From NCBI GenBank assembly GCA_027858435.1, contig JAQICS010000035.1, forward strand, positions 1 through 32,161: a DNA stretch of 32,161 nt. Direction: 5' to 3'. The DNA is from Patescibacteria group bacterium (GTDB lineage Bacteria; Patescibacteriota; Patescibacteriia; Patescibacteriales; UBA12465). The position numbers and the translations under genes are program-made. How positions within the stretch are numbered: position 1 is the stretch's first letter; the number at the start of each line of letters is the position of its first letter. The notes under the pieces are model-generated. The model searched no databases and was not told the origin of the DNA. It saw only the letters and a program-made list of their open reading frames with translations. Positions 17,701-25,808 of the stretch are shown here, piece after piece.

Positions 17701-20700
17701 CAAGTTTAAGCTCTGAAGCTTGTGTTGAACACGCTGATGTTTGTTGTCTAGATTCAAATGGAACAGAAGAAACTTCTGATGACATATGTCGTGGAGGAGT
17801 AGGGGATATAATTACAGATAATGAAAATAGTGGAGACTATGGCTATTGCGCATATTATGATTGTTCAGATGATAGTACCTGTGCTAGTAGTACTCCTTTA
17901 AAGGTGGGAGGTTTTCTTGACGTTAATAAATGTGAAACAGGGTGTGCAGTTGAAGATCCTTGTTCTGGTATTAATAACTACGAAGATTGTGTAAATCAAG
18001 CCACTGGTAATTGTTGTTTTGATAATGATAGTAACGAATGTAAATCAGGTGAAGCAATAGACAATAGTTCTGATAATGATGGTTATTGCGCTTATTATGA
18101 TTGCATGGAAAATGAAGATGCTTGTGATAGTAGTACACCTTCAAAAAATGGAGATTATCTTGGTTTAAATGAATGTGAAGATGCTTGTGAAGACCCTCAA
18201 ATTGGAGCTGATTTAGAATGTGTTAATACTACAAGCAAAATTGAAGCATGTAATACATCGTTGTGTGGTGGAAGTGGACTTTCGTGTTTAACTGATACTG
18301 GAGCTTTAGGGCCAGTTGGTGATAGCGATTGTGGCGTTTGTTGTTGTGATCCAAGTCAGGAAAATAATAATTCTGGAGTTGATGGAAACCTTATTTGTTT
18401 AGCTAATCAAGGTGCTTGCACAGGCGGTGATAGGGGTCTTTATTGTGGTTGTGAAAGCGATAGTCAATGCGGGAATATTGATGCTATTGGTTGTGGATTA
18501 GATACTTGTTGTCATGCTAGGCCAGAAATAGTTTCTACAAATCCAGAACATTTAGCAGATAATGTATGTAGAAACGCTAGTTTAAGAGTTCAATTTAATC
18601 AATTAATGAGTGCTGAATCTGTAACAGATAATGTTATATTAATTGAAGAAAAAATTAACGCAAATGAACCATGTGACAACGGAACATTTATTGCTAGCGC
18701 TAATTCAATTGATGGTGTATATGATGATAAAATAAATGTTTTTGCTAAAGTTTCAAATTTCTTTAAAAATACCTACCGAAAAGTAGCAAGTTTAATTTCT
18801 CCTTCGTTTAATAGAAGGGCTCTTGCTAGTCCACCCAGTGAGGATAATCTGTATTGTTTAGTTCCAGGTAATGCAAGTTTAGAAAATGATGAAAATACCA
18901 GCACTATTGTTTATAATTCAAATACCCTACTTGATGCTTCAACTAACTATTATTTAGTTATTAAAGGTGATGAAGTATTAGATAGTAATACTGGAGTTTT
19001 CAGCTTAGATGGAATTGGATTTAATGGAAGTGGATATGAAGGCAGTGAAGAAGAAAATATTAAATTTAATCAAGTTAGTTATAAAAATTCACATATTATT
19101 AAATTTTCAACTATTTCAGATCAAGAAACATCTGGTATTTGTTTAATTGATAGAATGGAATTAGAGCCAGTTAGTTATTTATTTAATACACATGATGATG
19201 CTCTTGACTCTGATGAGTTAGATGAGTATGGAGTAGATAGTTTTGATACGCAAGCTGATAGAGATAAAGTTTGGACAGCTAACGCTTATAGTGATAGTCA
19301 AGTGATTAGACCGGTAATTGGATATTATTGGGATTATAATTTTACCATTTCAAATGATGAGATAGTTAGTGGAGAAAAATTAGAAGATATGCCAGATAAT
19401 CAATACTTTGTAAGTGCTCAGGATGAAATAACTGATGGACACACCAAATTAAACGCAGTAATTGATATGAACCCTTACAGTGAAGATGGAGGATGTTCTT
19501 TTAGTTCTAGTTGTGCTGATAATAATAATTGTTGTAATGATTATTTAAAGGGAGACGGCTTTAGTGACATAAGTGATATTTATGTCTTTATCTGCAATAA
19601 TCCATGGCCTAAAAAAAGTGCTAGTGGACTTTGGTCACCATGGAAAGACACAGATGACAATTGTTCAGTAGGGGATACAAATTGTAATGATTTTAATTAC
19701 AGCTTCTATTACTGCCGTGATGCAGGAAAAGATGGAACCTTTGATGACCTGCCAGCAGTTTTAAATGATCCAGTAATTATTGGACAAAAGGATAATAATG
19801 ACAACTTAGTTTGTAGTTCAGATAGATCCGCTACTTGTGAAAGCGTAAATGATTCCTGTGGAGAAGATGCTAATAATGATGGTATTTCAGATGGTATTTG
19901 TATTTGGAACGTTTTAAAAGAATCATATTTCTTTAGAGAAGAACTTCCTTCATCAGGAGAAATAACAAGAGTAATTGATTTAAAAACTGGTGGAGCAATA
20001 AAAATAGAATGGCAATCAAACGTAGAGCAAGTTGCTTCTTATAAAATATATTATATTAAATCAGGAGATAGTAATATTTCCTTTAAAGAAGTGGGAACTG
20101 ATGTTTGCAATGAAATTGACTCAACATATAAATGTGAAGTTACTCTATCTGGACTTGAAAATGAAATAAATTATTCATTTAGAATCGGGGTTATATCTAC
20201 TGGAGGAGCAGAAAGTCAAGCGATAAATGAAAGAATTAAAATGCCAACAGACAAGGAGGAGCCACCTACACCAGTTGGCTTATCTGCAGAAGTTGAAGGT
20301 GATAGAGTAAAAATTAGCTGGGAGGAAAATGAAGATGACAATGACACTTATTTCTATCGTCTATATATGGGAACTACTTCTGGTATACCTGGTAAATCAT
20401 TTGATACAAGCAATAAAGACGATATTGAAGGAAATGAGTTAAATAGTTTATACATCTCAAAAGAAGAATTTTCCTCCAACATTAATTATCTAAGCTTATC
20501 AGCTTTTGATAGATATAATAATGAGAGTGAAAAAACAGACGAAGAAACAATTGACGTAAGACCAGCTACTCCAACAGACTTAAATGCAGAATTAGGTGAG
20601 GAGGGTAATAATATAAAAATAACTTGGACAGAAAATGATGAAAATGTTTATTTCTACCGTCTTTATTTAGGAAATATTTCTGGTCAATACACAAAATCGT

Positions 20701-20864
20701 TTGACACAGACTTTAAAATAGAAGGAGAGCCGTTAAATAGTTTAAATATTTCTAAAGATGAATTTTATACAGATACCAATTATCTAAGCTTAACAGCTTT
20801 TGATAAATTTGATTTCAAAAGTAATAAATCTGATGAAATAACATTTACTTTTGAAGAAGAATAA
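14757..20864 (+). CDS. Giant secreted protein with VirB2-like pilin head, IPT/TIG, Cys-rich, Big_5 and Fn3-like modules
   Basis: This 2035-aa protein is a paralogue of the preceding one in its head: signal peptide to VLA|Q (residue 28), then two membrane segments (about 60-83 and 99-122) around MTSGGNEEKIAKARK. The ectodomain runs in order: Cys-rich segment (about 140-245); IPT/TIG-like folds starting near 246 (ITGISPVGG), 475 (GQYVTIYGSGFG) and 578 (TEVSLWGEYFG); a long Cys-rich region (about 660-1255) with CC pairs and internal repeats; a Big_5 domain (NPEHLADNVCRNASLRVQF) carrying a basic insertion; further beta-rich sequence; and two 100-residue Fn3-like repeats at the C terminus. Dozens of cysteines imply disulfide-stabilised extracellular folding. 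It lies 37 bases after the first pilin-headed gene, probably in one transcript. Function is likely attachment or cell-cell contact, by inference only. Confidence 0.85.
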   Translation: MIKRKQIFKYLGFFLIFVGILAFRFVLAQNYGVDEVGTQLGGSLGETNTDPRALATRIINISLGFLGIIALIIILYAGFLWMTSGGNEEKIAKARKTLIAGVIGLVIILSSWGLASWLIKTISDTTNGTGGDITYEDGDSRSCGCVGYQLFNNGSWGSCLGEGDCSGPGGGLPESCDANGLVSGCQVDNDICGASAYCNDECVCETLGDSGDSCNLSGEEGVCQASDDLCGQYLTCNPDSCVCEGSPVITGISPVGGFCQNEQNKSCQDDSDCEDVCNLTAPNGAPSNFLTISGQNFGEYDPELSRVIFVGNNNLKEGVLPDTINPNCISFWRNDQIIIAIPEGAGTGPIKIIDYQDKSDQTNDEYGPIIPDFRSNNIVRPGLCEIDPVSGKLSAEISYSGVNLYNGRAYFGNYNSNVKALSSDFENNGLTGKSVIPNIEAGESGSFVKASISGNEENSNYLTFIKEREENEGSFISYFKPLDGNAGQYVTIYGSGFGRTKGAKSVYFGETEASYDFPEVCLNSVWSEDEITVKVPAGLEDDDYIIRVELDETSISTEELNPDSFEFDKNKDLKTSLCKIDPERGTINTEVSLWGEYFGDKDAEVLVSFNGSADYISEKVEKDGRADLLQTSVPEGAITGPVKVKKNNEYGNELNFTVGKCSSNSDCGGQFCCPEGTYKEGSCVSNFGGCYVDVPSSVYEWSFSTTFSETIPDADSCAGLAQATGFCSTGMCPNVPGMCSPYSGGEKVYGEDCSYDCTKVIGCRLGEKDCSYNVNLDKCLQILEGDESNNCNLEKDVEYEFNGETINTTATCNNNGNWEINVSTTCPENYDKGIGDICYNPESECRNCEDGLSCQLVGGSERCVSEKLCDEGSVCESENGLSNGQCVSITSASCECCCTIGKSARDCCSFQTESEVTVQLECGGTCGSASDVDNGYGVCGGCAAASDSSAELRDAACSCSGHSGQYCEVNDDAPEGYCTDCSSLSSEACVEHADVCCLDSNGTEETSDDICRGGVGDIITDNENSGDYGYCAYYDCSDDSTCASSTPLKVGGFLDVNKCETGCAVEDPCSGINNYEDCVNQATGNCCFDNDSNECKSGEAIDNSSDNDGYCAYYDCMENEDACDSSTPSKNGDYLGLNECEDACEDPQIGADLECVNTTSKIEACNTSLCGGSGLSCLTDTGALGPVGDSDCGVCCCDPSQENNNSGVDGNLICLANQGACTGGDRGLYCGCESDSQCGNIDAIGCGLDTCCHARPEIVSTNPEHLADNVCRNASLRVQFNQLMSAESVTDNVILIEEKINANEPCDNGTFIASANSIDGVYDDKINVFAKVSNFFKNTYRKVASLISPSFNRRALASPPSEDNLYCLVPGNASLENDENTSTIVYNSNTLLDASTNYYLVIKGDEVLDSNTGVFSLDGIGFNGSGYEGSEEENIKFNQVSYKNSHIIKFSTISDQETSGICLIDRMELEPVSYLFNTHDDALDSDELDEYGVDSFDTQADRDKVWTANAYSDSQVIRPVIGYYWDYNFTISNDEIVSGEKLEDMPDNQYFVSAQDEITDGHTKLNAVIDMNPYSEDGGCSFSSSCADNNNCCNDYLKGDGFSDISDIYVFICNNPWPKKSASGLWSPWKDTDDNCSVGDTNCNDFNYSFYYCRDAGKDGTFDDLPAVLNDPVIIGQKDNNDNLVCSSDRSATCESVNDSCGEDANNDGISDGICIWNVLKESYFFREELPSSGEITRVIDLKTGGAIKIEWQSNVEQVASYKIYYIKSGDSNISFKEVGTDVCNEIDSTYKCEVTLSGLENEINYSFRIGVISTGGAESQAINERIKMPTDKEEPPTPVGLSAEVEGDRVKISWEENEDDNDTYFYRLYMGTTSGIPGKSFDTSNKDDIEGNELNSLYISKEEFSSNINYLSLSAFDRYNNESEKTDEETIDVRPATPTDLNAELGEEGNNIKITWTENDENVYFYRLYLGNISGQYTKSFDTDFKIEGEPLNSLNISKDEFYTDTNYLSLTAFDKFDFKSNKSDEITFTFEEE
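14844..15126 (+). repeat. Pilin-head segment duplicated from 12057-12354
   Basis: The two pilin heads match at protein level over about 95 residues (YGVxxVGxQLxGxLGET, then GFLWMTSGGNEEKIA) and visibly at DNA level around the loop. The ectodomains that follow are unrelated in layout. This looks like duplication or exchange of an anchoring cassette. Confidence 0.8.
17742..18195 (+). repeat. Tandem Cys-rich YCAYYDC modules
   Basis: Two units inside the 2035-aa protein begin with CC pairs at 17742 and 18012 and share GYCAYYDC, then an SSTP.K..G..L..N.CE..C pattern. The first unit is 90 residues and the second is shorter. They are diverged, so this is an old protein-level duplication. Confidence 0.75.
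20262..20861 (+). repeat. Two 100-residue Fn3-like repeats
   Basis: Units start near PTPVGLSAEVEG and ATPTDLNAELGE. They share FYRLYxGxxSG, KSFDT, LNSLxISKxEF and NYLSLxAFD. The shared TATTTCTA(T/C)CGTCT at 20349 and 20649 shows a period of exactly 300 bases. They form the extreme C terminus of the giant protein. Confidence 0.85.
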
Positions 20865-20881
20865 TTTTTCTATATATTTTT

Positions 20882-23800
20882 ATGAAAAAAATTAACAAAA
20901 AATCATTAATTAAAAAGACAATTGTTTTTTCTTTGCTTTTGTTCTCCTTTATAGTATTTTTTAAAGTAAAAGCCCAAACAGAAAATAATTATAGTGATCA
21001 ATCTGATGCTATTGCGGTTAAGGTAATACCAAATCCTAATCATTACAGTATTTCTACTTGGTATAGTAATCAAGGATTCATTGGCTCACCTCAATCACTA
21101 ACAGTGGATGGCTACGAGGCAATTAGAAATGGAAGAACGGTTTATGTAAACGCCGCTAATGTGTCTGATGATAAAATTTATACAAATATTTATGTGATTT
21201 CCTTCAGTCAACAACCTTCAGAAAAAACTGTAGATATTTTAGGTCAAATTGTTTCTCGTTGGGAGTTTAATGATAATTTAAATGAAGATTTATCTGAGGA
21301 TTTATCTGACAACCCAAATACTTGTATTATTTCTTCATATAATTGTGATACTGATGAGGATTGTAGTGAAGGTCAAAGCTGTTCTACGGAAGGCGAAACA
21401 ATCGGTACCTGTTTACTTGAAGAAGAAAAAAATTGTTTAATAGACGATGATTGTCCTAGTGGTTATTTTTGCAATAGTCCTAAAGCGATAGTAATAAGGG
21501 ATACTAAAAGAATAGGAATGTTAGAGGAAATGAAAACAGCTCTTTCAAACTATTATAAAAGAAATGGGAATTACCCAACTTTTAGCGCTGGAACATATTT
21601 AGCTGATAAGTCTATTTCTGTTTGGCCTAGTTGGAAAGAAAAAGTTTTACCAGAAATTGCTATGTCACCTACTTATACGGATGTAATTAATAGGATTGGT
21701 GATTGCCCAGGTTTTGATAAAGATACTTGTTGGAATGTTGAAGAAAGAAAATTTTACAGTGAACCTGATTATCAATCCTTAGAATTAGAATTACCTGAAA
21801 ATAGTTATGTAATGGTTTATACTACTAATTCAGAGGGTTCAGAATATAATTTATGCTCATCACTAGAAACTTCTAAAATAGAAAAAAGATTTGAACCAGG
21901 AGATTATAGTGGATCTGCTTGTCAAACAAACTTTACCGTATCAGGTCAAACAGGTGAGAATAAAGCGCCGGAGTTAGTTGATTTCTATCTTGAATCACAA
22001 TCAGATAATGAATTAAATGGATATATTAGAGTTAAAGATTTAAATAAAGATAATTTAGATTGGAGTTTAGATACAAGCATGTCAGACTGGTCAGGTTGGA
22101 TTTCTCCTCCTAGATTAATTGATACTAGTAGTAATTATGAAAAAAAGATTTATGCTGAGAAAACAGCTTATAATAATGGAGATCCATATAAAATTAAAGT
22201 TACTGTAACTGATGGAAATGGTGGTCAATATGAAGAAGAATTTGAAATACAAATTAATGAACCCGGTGTTTATATTGAAGCAGAAAATTCTACACACACT
22301 TTAAAAGTTGGTGTTCCTTTTAAATATTCTCTCTATTTTTCTGGAAGCACTTTACCAGAAAATATAGAAGATATTAATTATGGGATTAGTAAAATATCTG
22401 ATCAAAACATAGATATTACCAATTTTATTCAGCTTGAAGCTCCTAGGCCTGAAAAAGTAGGTATTAACAGATATAAGGTTACATACGAGGGTGACATTAA
22501 TCCAGATGATTACCAAAATGATGAATTTGCTGAAGATGTTAGATTGGGTTTTGAAATTTCAGTAGATGACAAAAATGGAAGAGAATTTAAAAAAGAATTT
22601 TATATTGACATTATTTCACCAAAACCACCACTTGATTTTAGTTGTCCATTAGTAACCAGGGTTAATACTGAACATACAAGTGATATTAATGAATATAGTT
22701 GTAAGATAGGTAAAAAAACTTATTTAGGCGGAGAGGTGGAATATTCTTTATCTAATACTCAAGCAAAATTGGAAAACTTTACTTTCAATGATGAAGGCTA
22801 TAATCCTAATATGGTTTACCTTGAAGGTTACCCAGGGTCAACTGGTTCGGTAAACACTTCAATTATTGCTAAAACAGTCTTTGGAGCAACAAGTACAAAA
22901 ATTTTTAATTTAAAAATAAATTCATATTGTGGCGATGGTTATTTGGGAGACCCAAATACAGAAAGGAAAGGAGGACCATACAATGATGGCTATGAATTAT
23001 GTGAAGGAGTATTGGGAATAACAAATAGTGCTACTAGTAGTACTATTAATATGCAATACGCTTGTACTGTTAATAGTGATACAGAAATACCACTGGAAAT
23101 TTCAACTAATAACTATTGTACCTTTAGCGGTTATTTAAGTGGTGGTGGATATTGCGGAGATTATTTTTGTCAAAGCAGCTATGAAGATACAAGTAATTGT
23201 CCAATAGATTGTTCCGATGATGTCGGAGAAGAAAATAATTATTGCATAGATAGCTCTGACTGTGAGCTTGGTTATAAATGTAATACTTTATCTGGGAGTT
23301 GTGTAATTGATGAAGATTATTGTGGAAGCAATGATGATTGTGAAACAGGTTTTGAATGTAATAGTGAAAATGAGTGCGAAGCAAAGTGTTGGAATAAAAC
23401 CGAGACAGTTGCAACTGTTAATGTATTTAGAGGTGATGCTACTGTTCCCGGTGAATACACACGAAAACCCAGTTCATGGGAATTTGCTTATGATTTTACC
23501 TATGATAGCTCACAAATTAACGATACTTTTATTAACGTAAATCAAACAAATGTATGCCAATGGGACGGAGAAAAGAATAATTGTACTGTGATTAGAATTG
23601 ATAATCCTTATTGCTATCAACCAGACCCCTTGGTGTGTCCAACTGGATTTAATGAAAGAGAGTTAGTGGAAACAGCGTATACAAAATGTTGGGCAGACGG
23701 ATTTAATGATTGGCCTGATCAAGAAATATTTGAATGTAGAAAAAATGTGCTTTTTGAAAGATGTTATAATGAACCATGTAGAACTAATACCGAAATTAAT

Positions 23801-24445
23801 GGTTATGAAACTTCTAAAGATATAGATGGTTTAATTGATGCAAGTGGTAATTGTGTTTATATGGATAATCAATATTGTATAAATGATAGTGAGTGTAATG
23901 ATGGTTATGAATGTACTAATCATGAATGTGTTGTAAAATGTTGGGACGCTGAAGAGCAAACTAAAACAATTCAATTTACTGAAGGTGCTGCAGTAAAACC
24001 TTATATTGATTATCCTTATTTTGATCAAACAGCAGGACCTGACGCACCTAGCAATCCCACCGTAAGTTTTAATTCTCAGCAAATAAGCAATAGCAATTCT
24101 AATAAAGAATGTTCACTTGATCCTGTAATAGACTCAACTGAAACTATAGAAGATTGTACAATAGTAAATTTAAATCATGCTTTATGTGAGACTTCTGGAG
24201 GAAATGAACCAGAGTGTCCAGAAGGATATAATAATTTAACTTTATTGGACGAAAAAAGTGATAATTATTATTGTTGGGGTGAAGCAGAAAACCCAAGCCC
24301 AGACAACAGTGGTATTGATTGGCGTCAAACAAAAATATATGAATGCACTAAGACAATAAATGAATTTTGTGTTGGAGAGGATTGTACTATTGACACTATT
24401 TCAGATGGTACAATTAATTCTAATGGAGAATGTGTTAATAAATAA
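20882..24445 (+). CDS. Secreted Cys-rich mosaic protein with an embedded type IV pseudopilin-like domain
   Basis: This 1187-aa protein has a signal peptide ending VKA|Q (residue 31) but no pilin head or other membrane segment, so it is probably released or held by partners. Residues about 200-325 start with RDTKRIGMLEEMKTALSNYY and NGNYPTF, the pattern of the GspG-type pseudopilin globular domain, here without a prepilin leader. It is followed by Ig/cadherin-like folds (for example KIKVTVTDGNGGQYEEEF), a CGDGYLGDPN...YELCEG module like DUF4215, a YCGDYFCQ...NCPIDC module, and short Dickkopf/EB-like Cys repeats (DCELGYKCN, DDCETGFECN, ECNDGYECT). The C terminus holds two diverged units of about 184 residues. 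It is the third giant gene in the run, 17 bases after the second. Function unknown; surface or matrix role inferred. Confidence 0.8.
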   Translation: MKKINKKSLIKKTIVFSLLLFSFIVFFKVKAQTENNYSDQSDAIAVKVIPNPNHYSISTWYSNQGFIGSPQSLTVDGYEAIRNGRTVYVNAANVSDDKIYTNIYVISFSQQPSEKTVDILGQIVSRWEFNDNLNEDLSEDLSDNPNTCIISSYNCDTDEDCSEGQSCSTEGETIGTCLLEEEKNCLIDDDCPSGYFCNSPKAIVIRDTKRIGMLEEMKTALSNYYKRNGNYPTFSAGTYLADKSISVWPSWKEKVLPEIAMSPTYTDVINRIGDCPGFDKDTCWNVEERKFYSEPDYQSLELELPENSYVMVYTTNSEGSEYNLCSSLETSKIEKRFEPGDYSGSACQTNFTVSGQTGENKAPELVDFYLESQSDNELNGYIRVKDLNKDNLDWSLDTSMSDWSGWISPPRLIDTSSNYEKKIYAEKTAYNNGDPYKIKVTVTDGNGGQYEEEFEIQINEPGVYIEAENSTHTLKVGVPFKYSLYFSGSTLPENIEDINYGISKISDQNIDITNFIQLEAPRPEKVGINRYKVTYEGDINPDDYQNDEFAEDVRLGFEISVDDKNGREFKKEFYIDIISPKPPLDFSCPLVTRVNTEHTSDINEYSCKIGKKTYLGGEVEYSLSNTQAKLENFTFNDEGYNPNMVYLEGYPGSTGSVNTSIIAKTVFGATSTKIFNLKINSYCGDGYLGDPNTERKGGPYNDGYELCEGVLGITNSATSSTINMQYACTVNSDTEIPLEISTNNYCTFSGYLSGGGYCGDYFCQSSYEDTSNCPIDCSDDVGEENNYCIDSSDCELGYKCNTLSGSCVIDEDYCGSNDDCETGFECNSENECEAKCWNKTETVATVNVFRGDATVPGEYTRKPSSWEFAYDFTYDSSQINDTFINVNQTNVCQWDGEKNNCTVIRIDNPYCYQPDPLVCPTGFNERELVETAYTKCWADGFNDWPDQEIFECRKNVLFERCYNEPCRTNTEINGYETSKDIDGLIDASGNCVYMDNQYCINDSECNDGYECTNHECVVKCWDAEEQTKTIQFTEGAAVKPYIDYPYFDQTAGPDAPSNPTVSFNSQQISNSNSNKECSLDPVIDSTETIEDCTIVNLNHALCETSGGNEPECPEGYNNLTLLDEKSDNYYCWGEAENPSPDNSGIDWRQTKIYECTKTINEFCVGEDCTIDTISDGTINSNGECVNK
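23319..24445 (+). repeat. Two diverged Cys-rich units of about 184 residues
   Basis: Both units contain Y-C-x(5)-C-x2-GxEC, an x-KCW segment (at 23384 and 23936, 552 bases apart), then a TFI/TVS beta region, CPxGxN, xCWxxG, ECxK and a final DG.I...G.CV. The cysteine pattern is kept while most other residues differ. Confidence 0.7.
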
Positions 24446-24449
24446 ATAT

Positions 24450-24725
24450 ATGAATAAAAAGAAAATTATAATCCTTTCCTCTTTGTTGCTGGTGTTAATA
24501 GTAGTGATTGTTTTATTATTTACCTTAAACAATAACAACAAAGAAAATGAAGGTCAAAAAGAATATACTCCAATGTTTTTAAATGAAGAACAAAAACAAG
24601 AGTTTGGTTTGAACCCAGAGACCCGTGCTCAAGTTTTTTATGATGATAAAGGTAAAGCAATTTATAGAATAATTAGAAAGGATAGTGATATAATAACAAA
24701 TCCAGAAGCTGTAGATTCAAAATAA
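24450..24725 (+). CDS. Small single-pass membrane protein of unknown function
   Basis: The listed start at 24360 lies inside the previous gene. The ATG at 24450, four bases after its stop, gives a 91-aa protein and is preferred. It has a short basic N terminus (MNKKK), one membrane segment (about residues 6-24), an Asn-rich linker, and a compact soluble tail with QVFYDDKGKAIYRIIRKDSDI. No lipobox is seen. The family is not recognised. Its position as last gene of the surface cluster, before the next promoter, suggests it is an accessory of the giant proteins, but this is inference only. Confidence 0.7.
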   Translation: MNKKKIIILSSLLLVLIVVIVLLFTLNNNNKENEGQKEYTPMFLNEEQKQEFGLNPETRAQVFYDDKGKAIYRIIRKDSDIITNPEAVDSK

Positions 24726-24727
24726 GT

Positions 24728-24756
24728 TTGGATAATATATTAAAATATTGTATAAT
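24728..24756 (+). promoter_or_regulatory. Sigma-70-type promoter for the TSP3-repeat genes
   Basis: TTGGAT (24728-24733), a 17-base spacer and TATAAT (24751-24756) predict a start near 24763, 23 bases before the ATG at 24786. Confidence 0.7.
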
Positions 24757-24785
24757 ATAAGTAAATAATAATAACAATAAGAGCT

Positions 24786-25769
24786 ATGTTTAATGATTTA
24801 AATGAGGGTCAAGAAAAAGACTCTGAAAAAGTAGATGATATATTTGCTGAAACTGATAATGTTTCAGAAGATAATTCTGCTTCTTCAAAAGAACAAATTG
24901 AAACAAAAAAAGTTGGTTTAGCGTCTAACTCAAATAATTCGAATCTAAGCCAAGAACAGCAAGAAAACCCTAAAATTAGCTATGACGAACCCGAAGAAGG
25001 TAGTGGTAATAGTAAGTGGTTAAAGATTGCTATTATTGTGGTAGTGGCTGCTATTGTTTTATTAGGTGGTTATTTAGTATATTCTAAATTTATCGCACCC
25101 GATAATGTAAAAAATATTGATAATAACAATAACCAAGATGTTACAAATGGTAATAATGATGAAGGTGATGTAAACAACGATAATAATGGAAATGATAACA
25201 ATGACGCAAATCAAGAAAACAATAACGGAGAGGATAATTTTGTAGATCCTGTAACTGATGTAGATGAAGAAGAAGAAGATGAAGTAGATCTGCAAAACAC
25301 TGATACTGACGAAGATGGTTTAAGTGATTATGAGGAAATTTATATGCACGGAACTGACACAGAAAAAGCTGATAGTGACGAGGATGGATTATCAGATTAT
25401 GATGAAGTTGTTACTCATAAAACTAATCCTTTAAAACCTGACACAGATGGTGATGGTTTAACTGATTATGATGAGATAAATGAATATAGTACAAATCCAA
25501 TGGAAAAAGATACTGACAGTGATGGATATTCTGACGGTGAAGAAGTTGAAGCTGGTTACGATCCACTTAATAAACCAGAAGAAGATACTGGTAGTGAAAG
25601 TGAATATACTGATGAAGAATTAAAGAATATGGATAGCGACAATGATGGATTATCAGATTATGATGAGATAAATGTACATGGAAGTAATCCAAACAACGAG
25701 GACACTGACGGAGATGGTTATCCTGATGGTGAAGAAGTAGAAAATGGTTATTCACCAATTGGCGAATAA
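24786..25769 (+). CDS. Membrane-anchored protein with six TSP3-type calcium-binding repeats
   Basis: This 327-aa protein begins with a polar, probably cytoplasmic tail of about 77 residues containing DDIFAETDN. A membrane segment follows at about 78-100 (WLKIAIIVVVAAIVLLGGYL). A low-complexity Asn/Asp linker then leads to six repeats of about 23 residues with the pattern DxDxDGLxDYDE, the bacterial thrombospondin type 3 fold, in which the Asp side chains bind calcium. There is no cleavable signal peptide; it should sit N-in/C-out. It has its own promoter and lies just after the giant surface cluster. The shape suggests a calcium-stiffened stalk with no obvious head domain. The minus-strand ORFs opposite it are shadows of the repeat. 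Confidence 0.88.
   Translation: MFNDLNEGQEKDSEKVDDIFAETDNVSEDNSASSKEQIETKKVGLASNSNNSNLSQEQQENPKISYDEPEEGSGNSKWLKIAIIVVVAAIVLLGGYLVYSKFIAPDNVKNIDNNNNQDVTNGNNDEGDVNNDNNGNDNNDANQENNNGEDNFVDPVTDVDEEEEDEVDLQNTDTDEDGLSDYEEIYMHGTDTEKADSDEDGLSDYDEVVTHKTNPLKPDTDGDGLTDYDEINEYSTNPMEKDTDSDGYSDGEEVEAGYDPLNKPEEDTGSESEYTDEELKNMDSDNDGLSDYDEINVHGSNPNNEDTDGDGYPDGEEVENGYSPIGE
25302..25766 (+). repeat. Six TSP3 repeats with period about 69 bases
   Basis: Units start DTDEDG, DSDEDG, DTDGDG, DTDSDG, DSDNDG and DTDGDG. A 23-base identity, GATGGATTATCAGATTATGA plus TGA, occurs at 25383 and 25644, pointing to fairly recent unit copying. Confidence 0.85.
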
Positions 25770-25808
25770 TAATTTAAGGTATAAATATAATTATTATATT
25801 TTCAGCTT

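Noticed and set aside
23124-23414. His/Asn-rich minus-strand ORFs opposite the giant and TSP3 genes (also 23831, 24144, 25074, 25567)
   Set aside because: Their odd composition is the reverse complement of Asp/Asn/Gly-rich coding sequence. They are shadows.
24360-24449. Early start of the small membrane-protein ORF
   Set aside because: It overlaps the end of the third giant gene in another frame. The ATG at 24450 begins a normal Lys-rich tail before the membrane segment.
25302-25766. Regular short repeats resembling a CRISPR array
   Set aside because: The period is 69 bases in frame with TSP3 protein repeats, without identical repeats and unique spacers.
25766-25800. Possible terminator or promoter after the TSP3 gene
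   Set aside because: The nine-pair hairpin is A/T only with a 14-base loop, and TATAAA/TATAAT boxes there lack a -35 at suitable spacing. Too weak in such AT-rich sequence.
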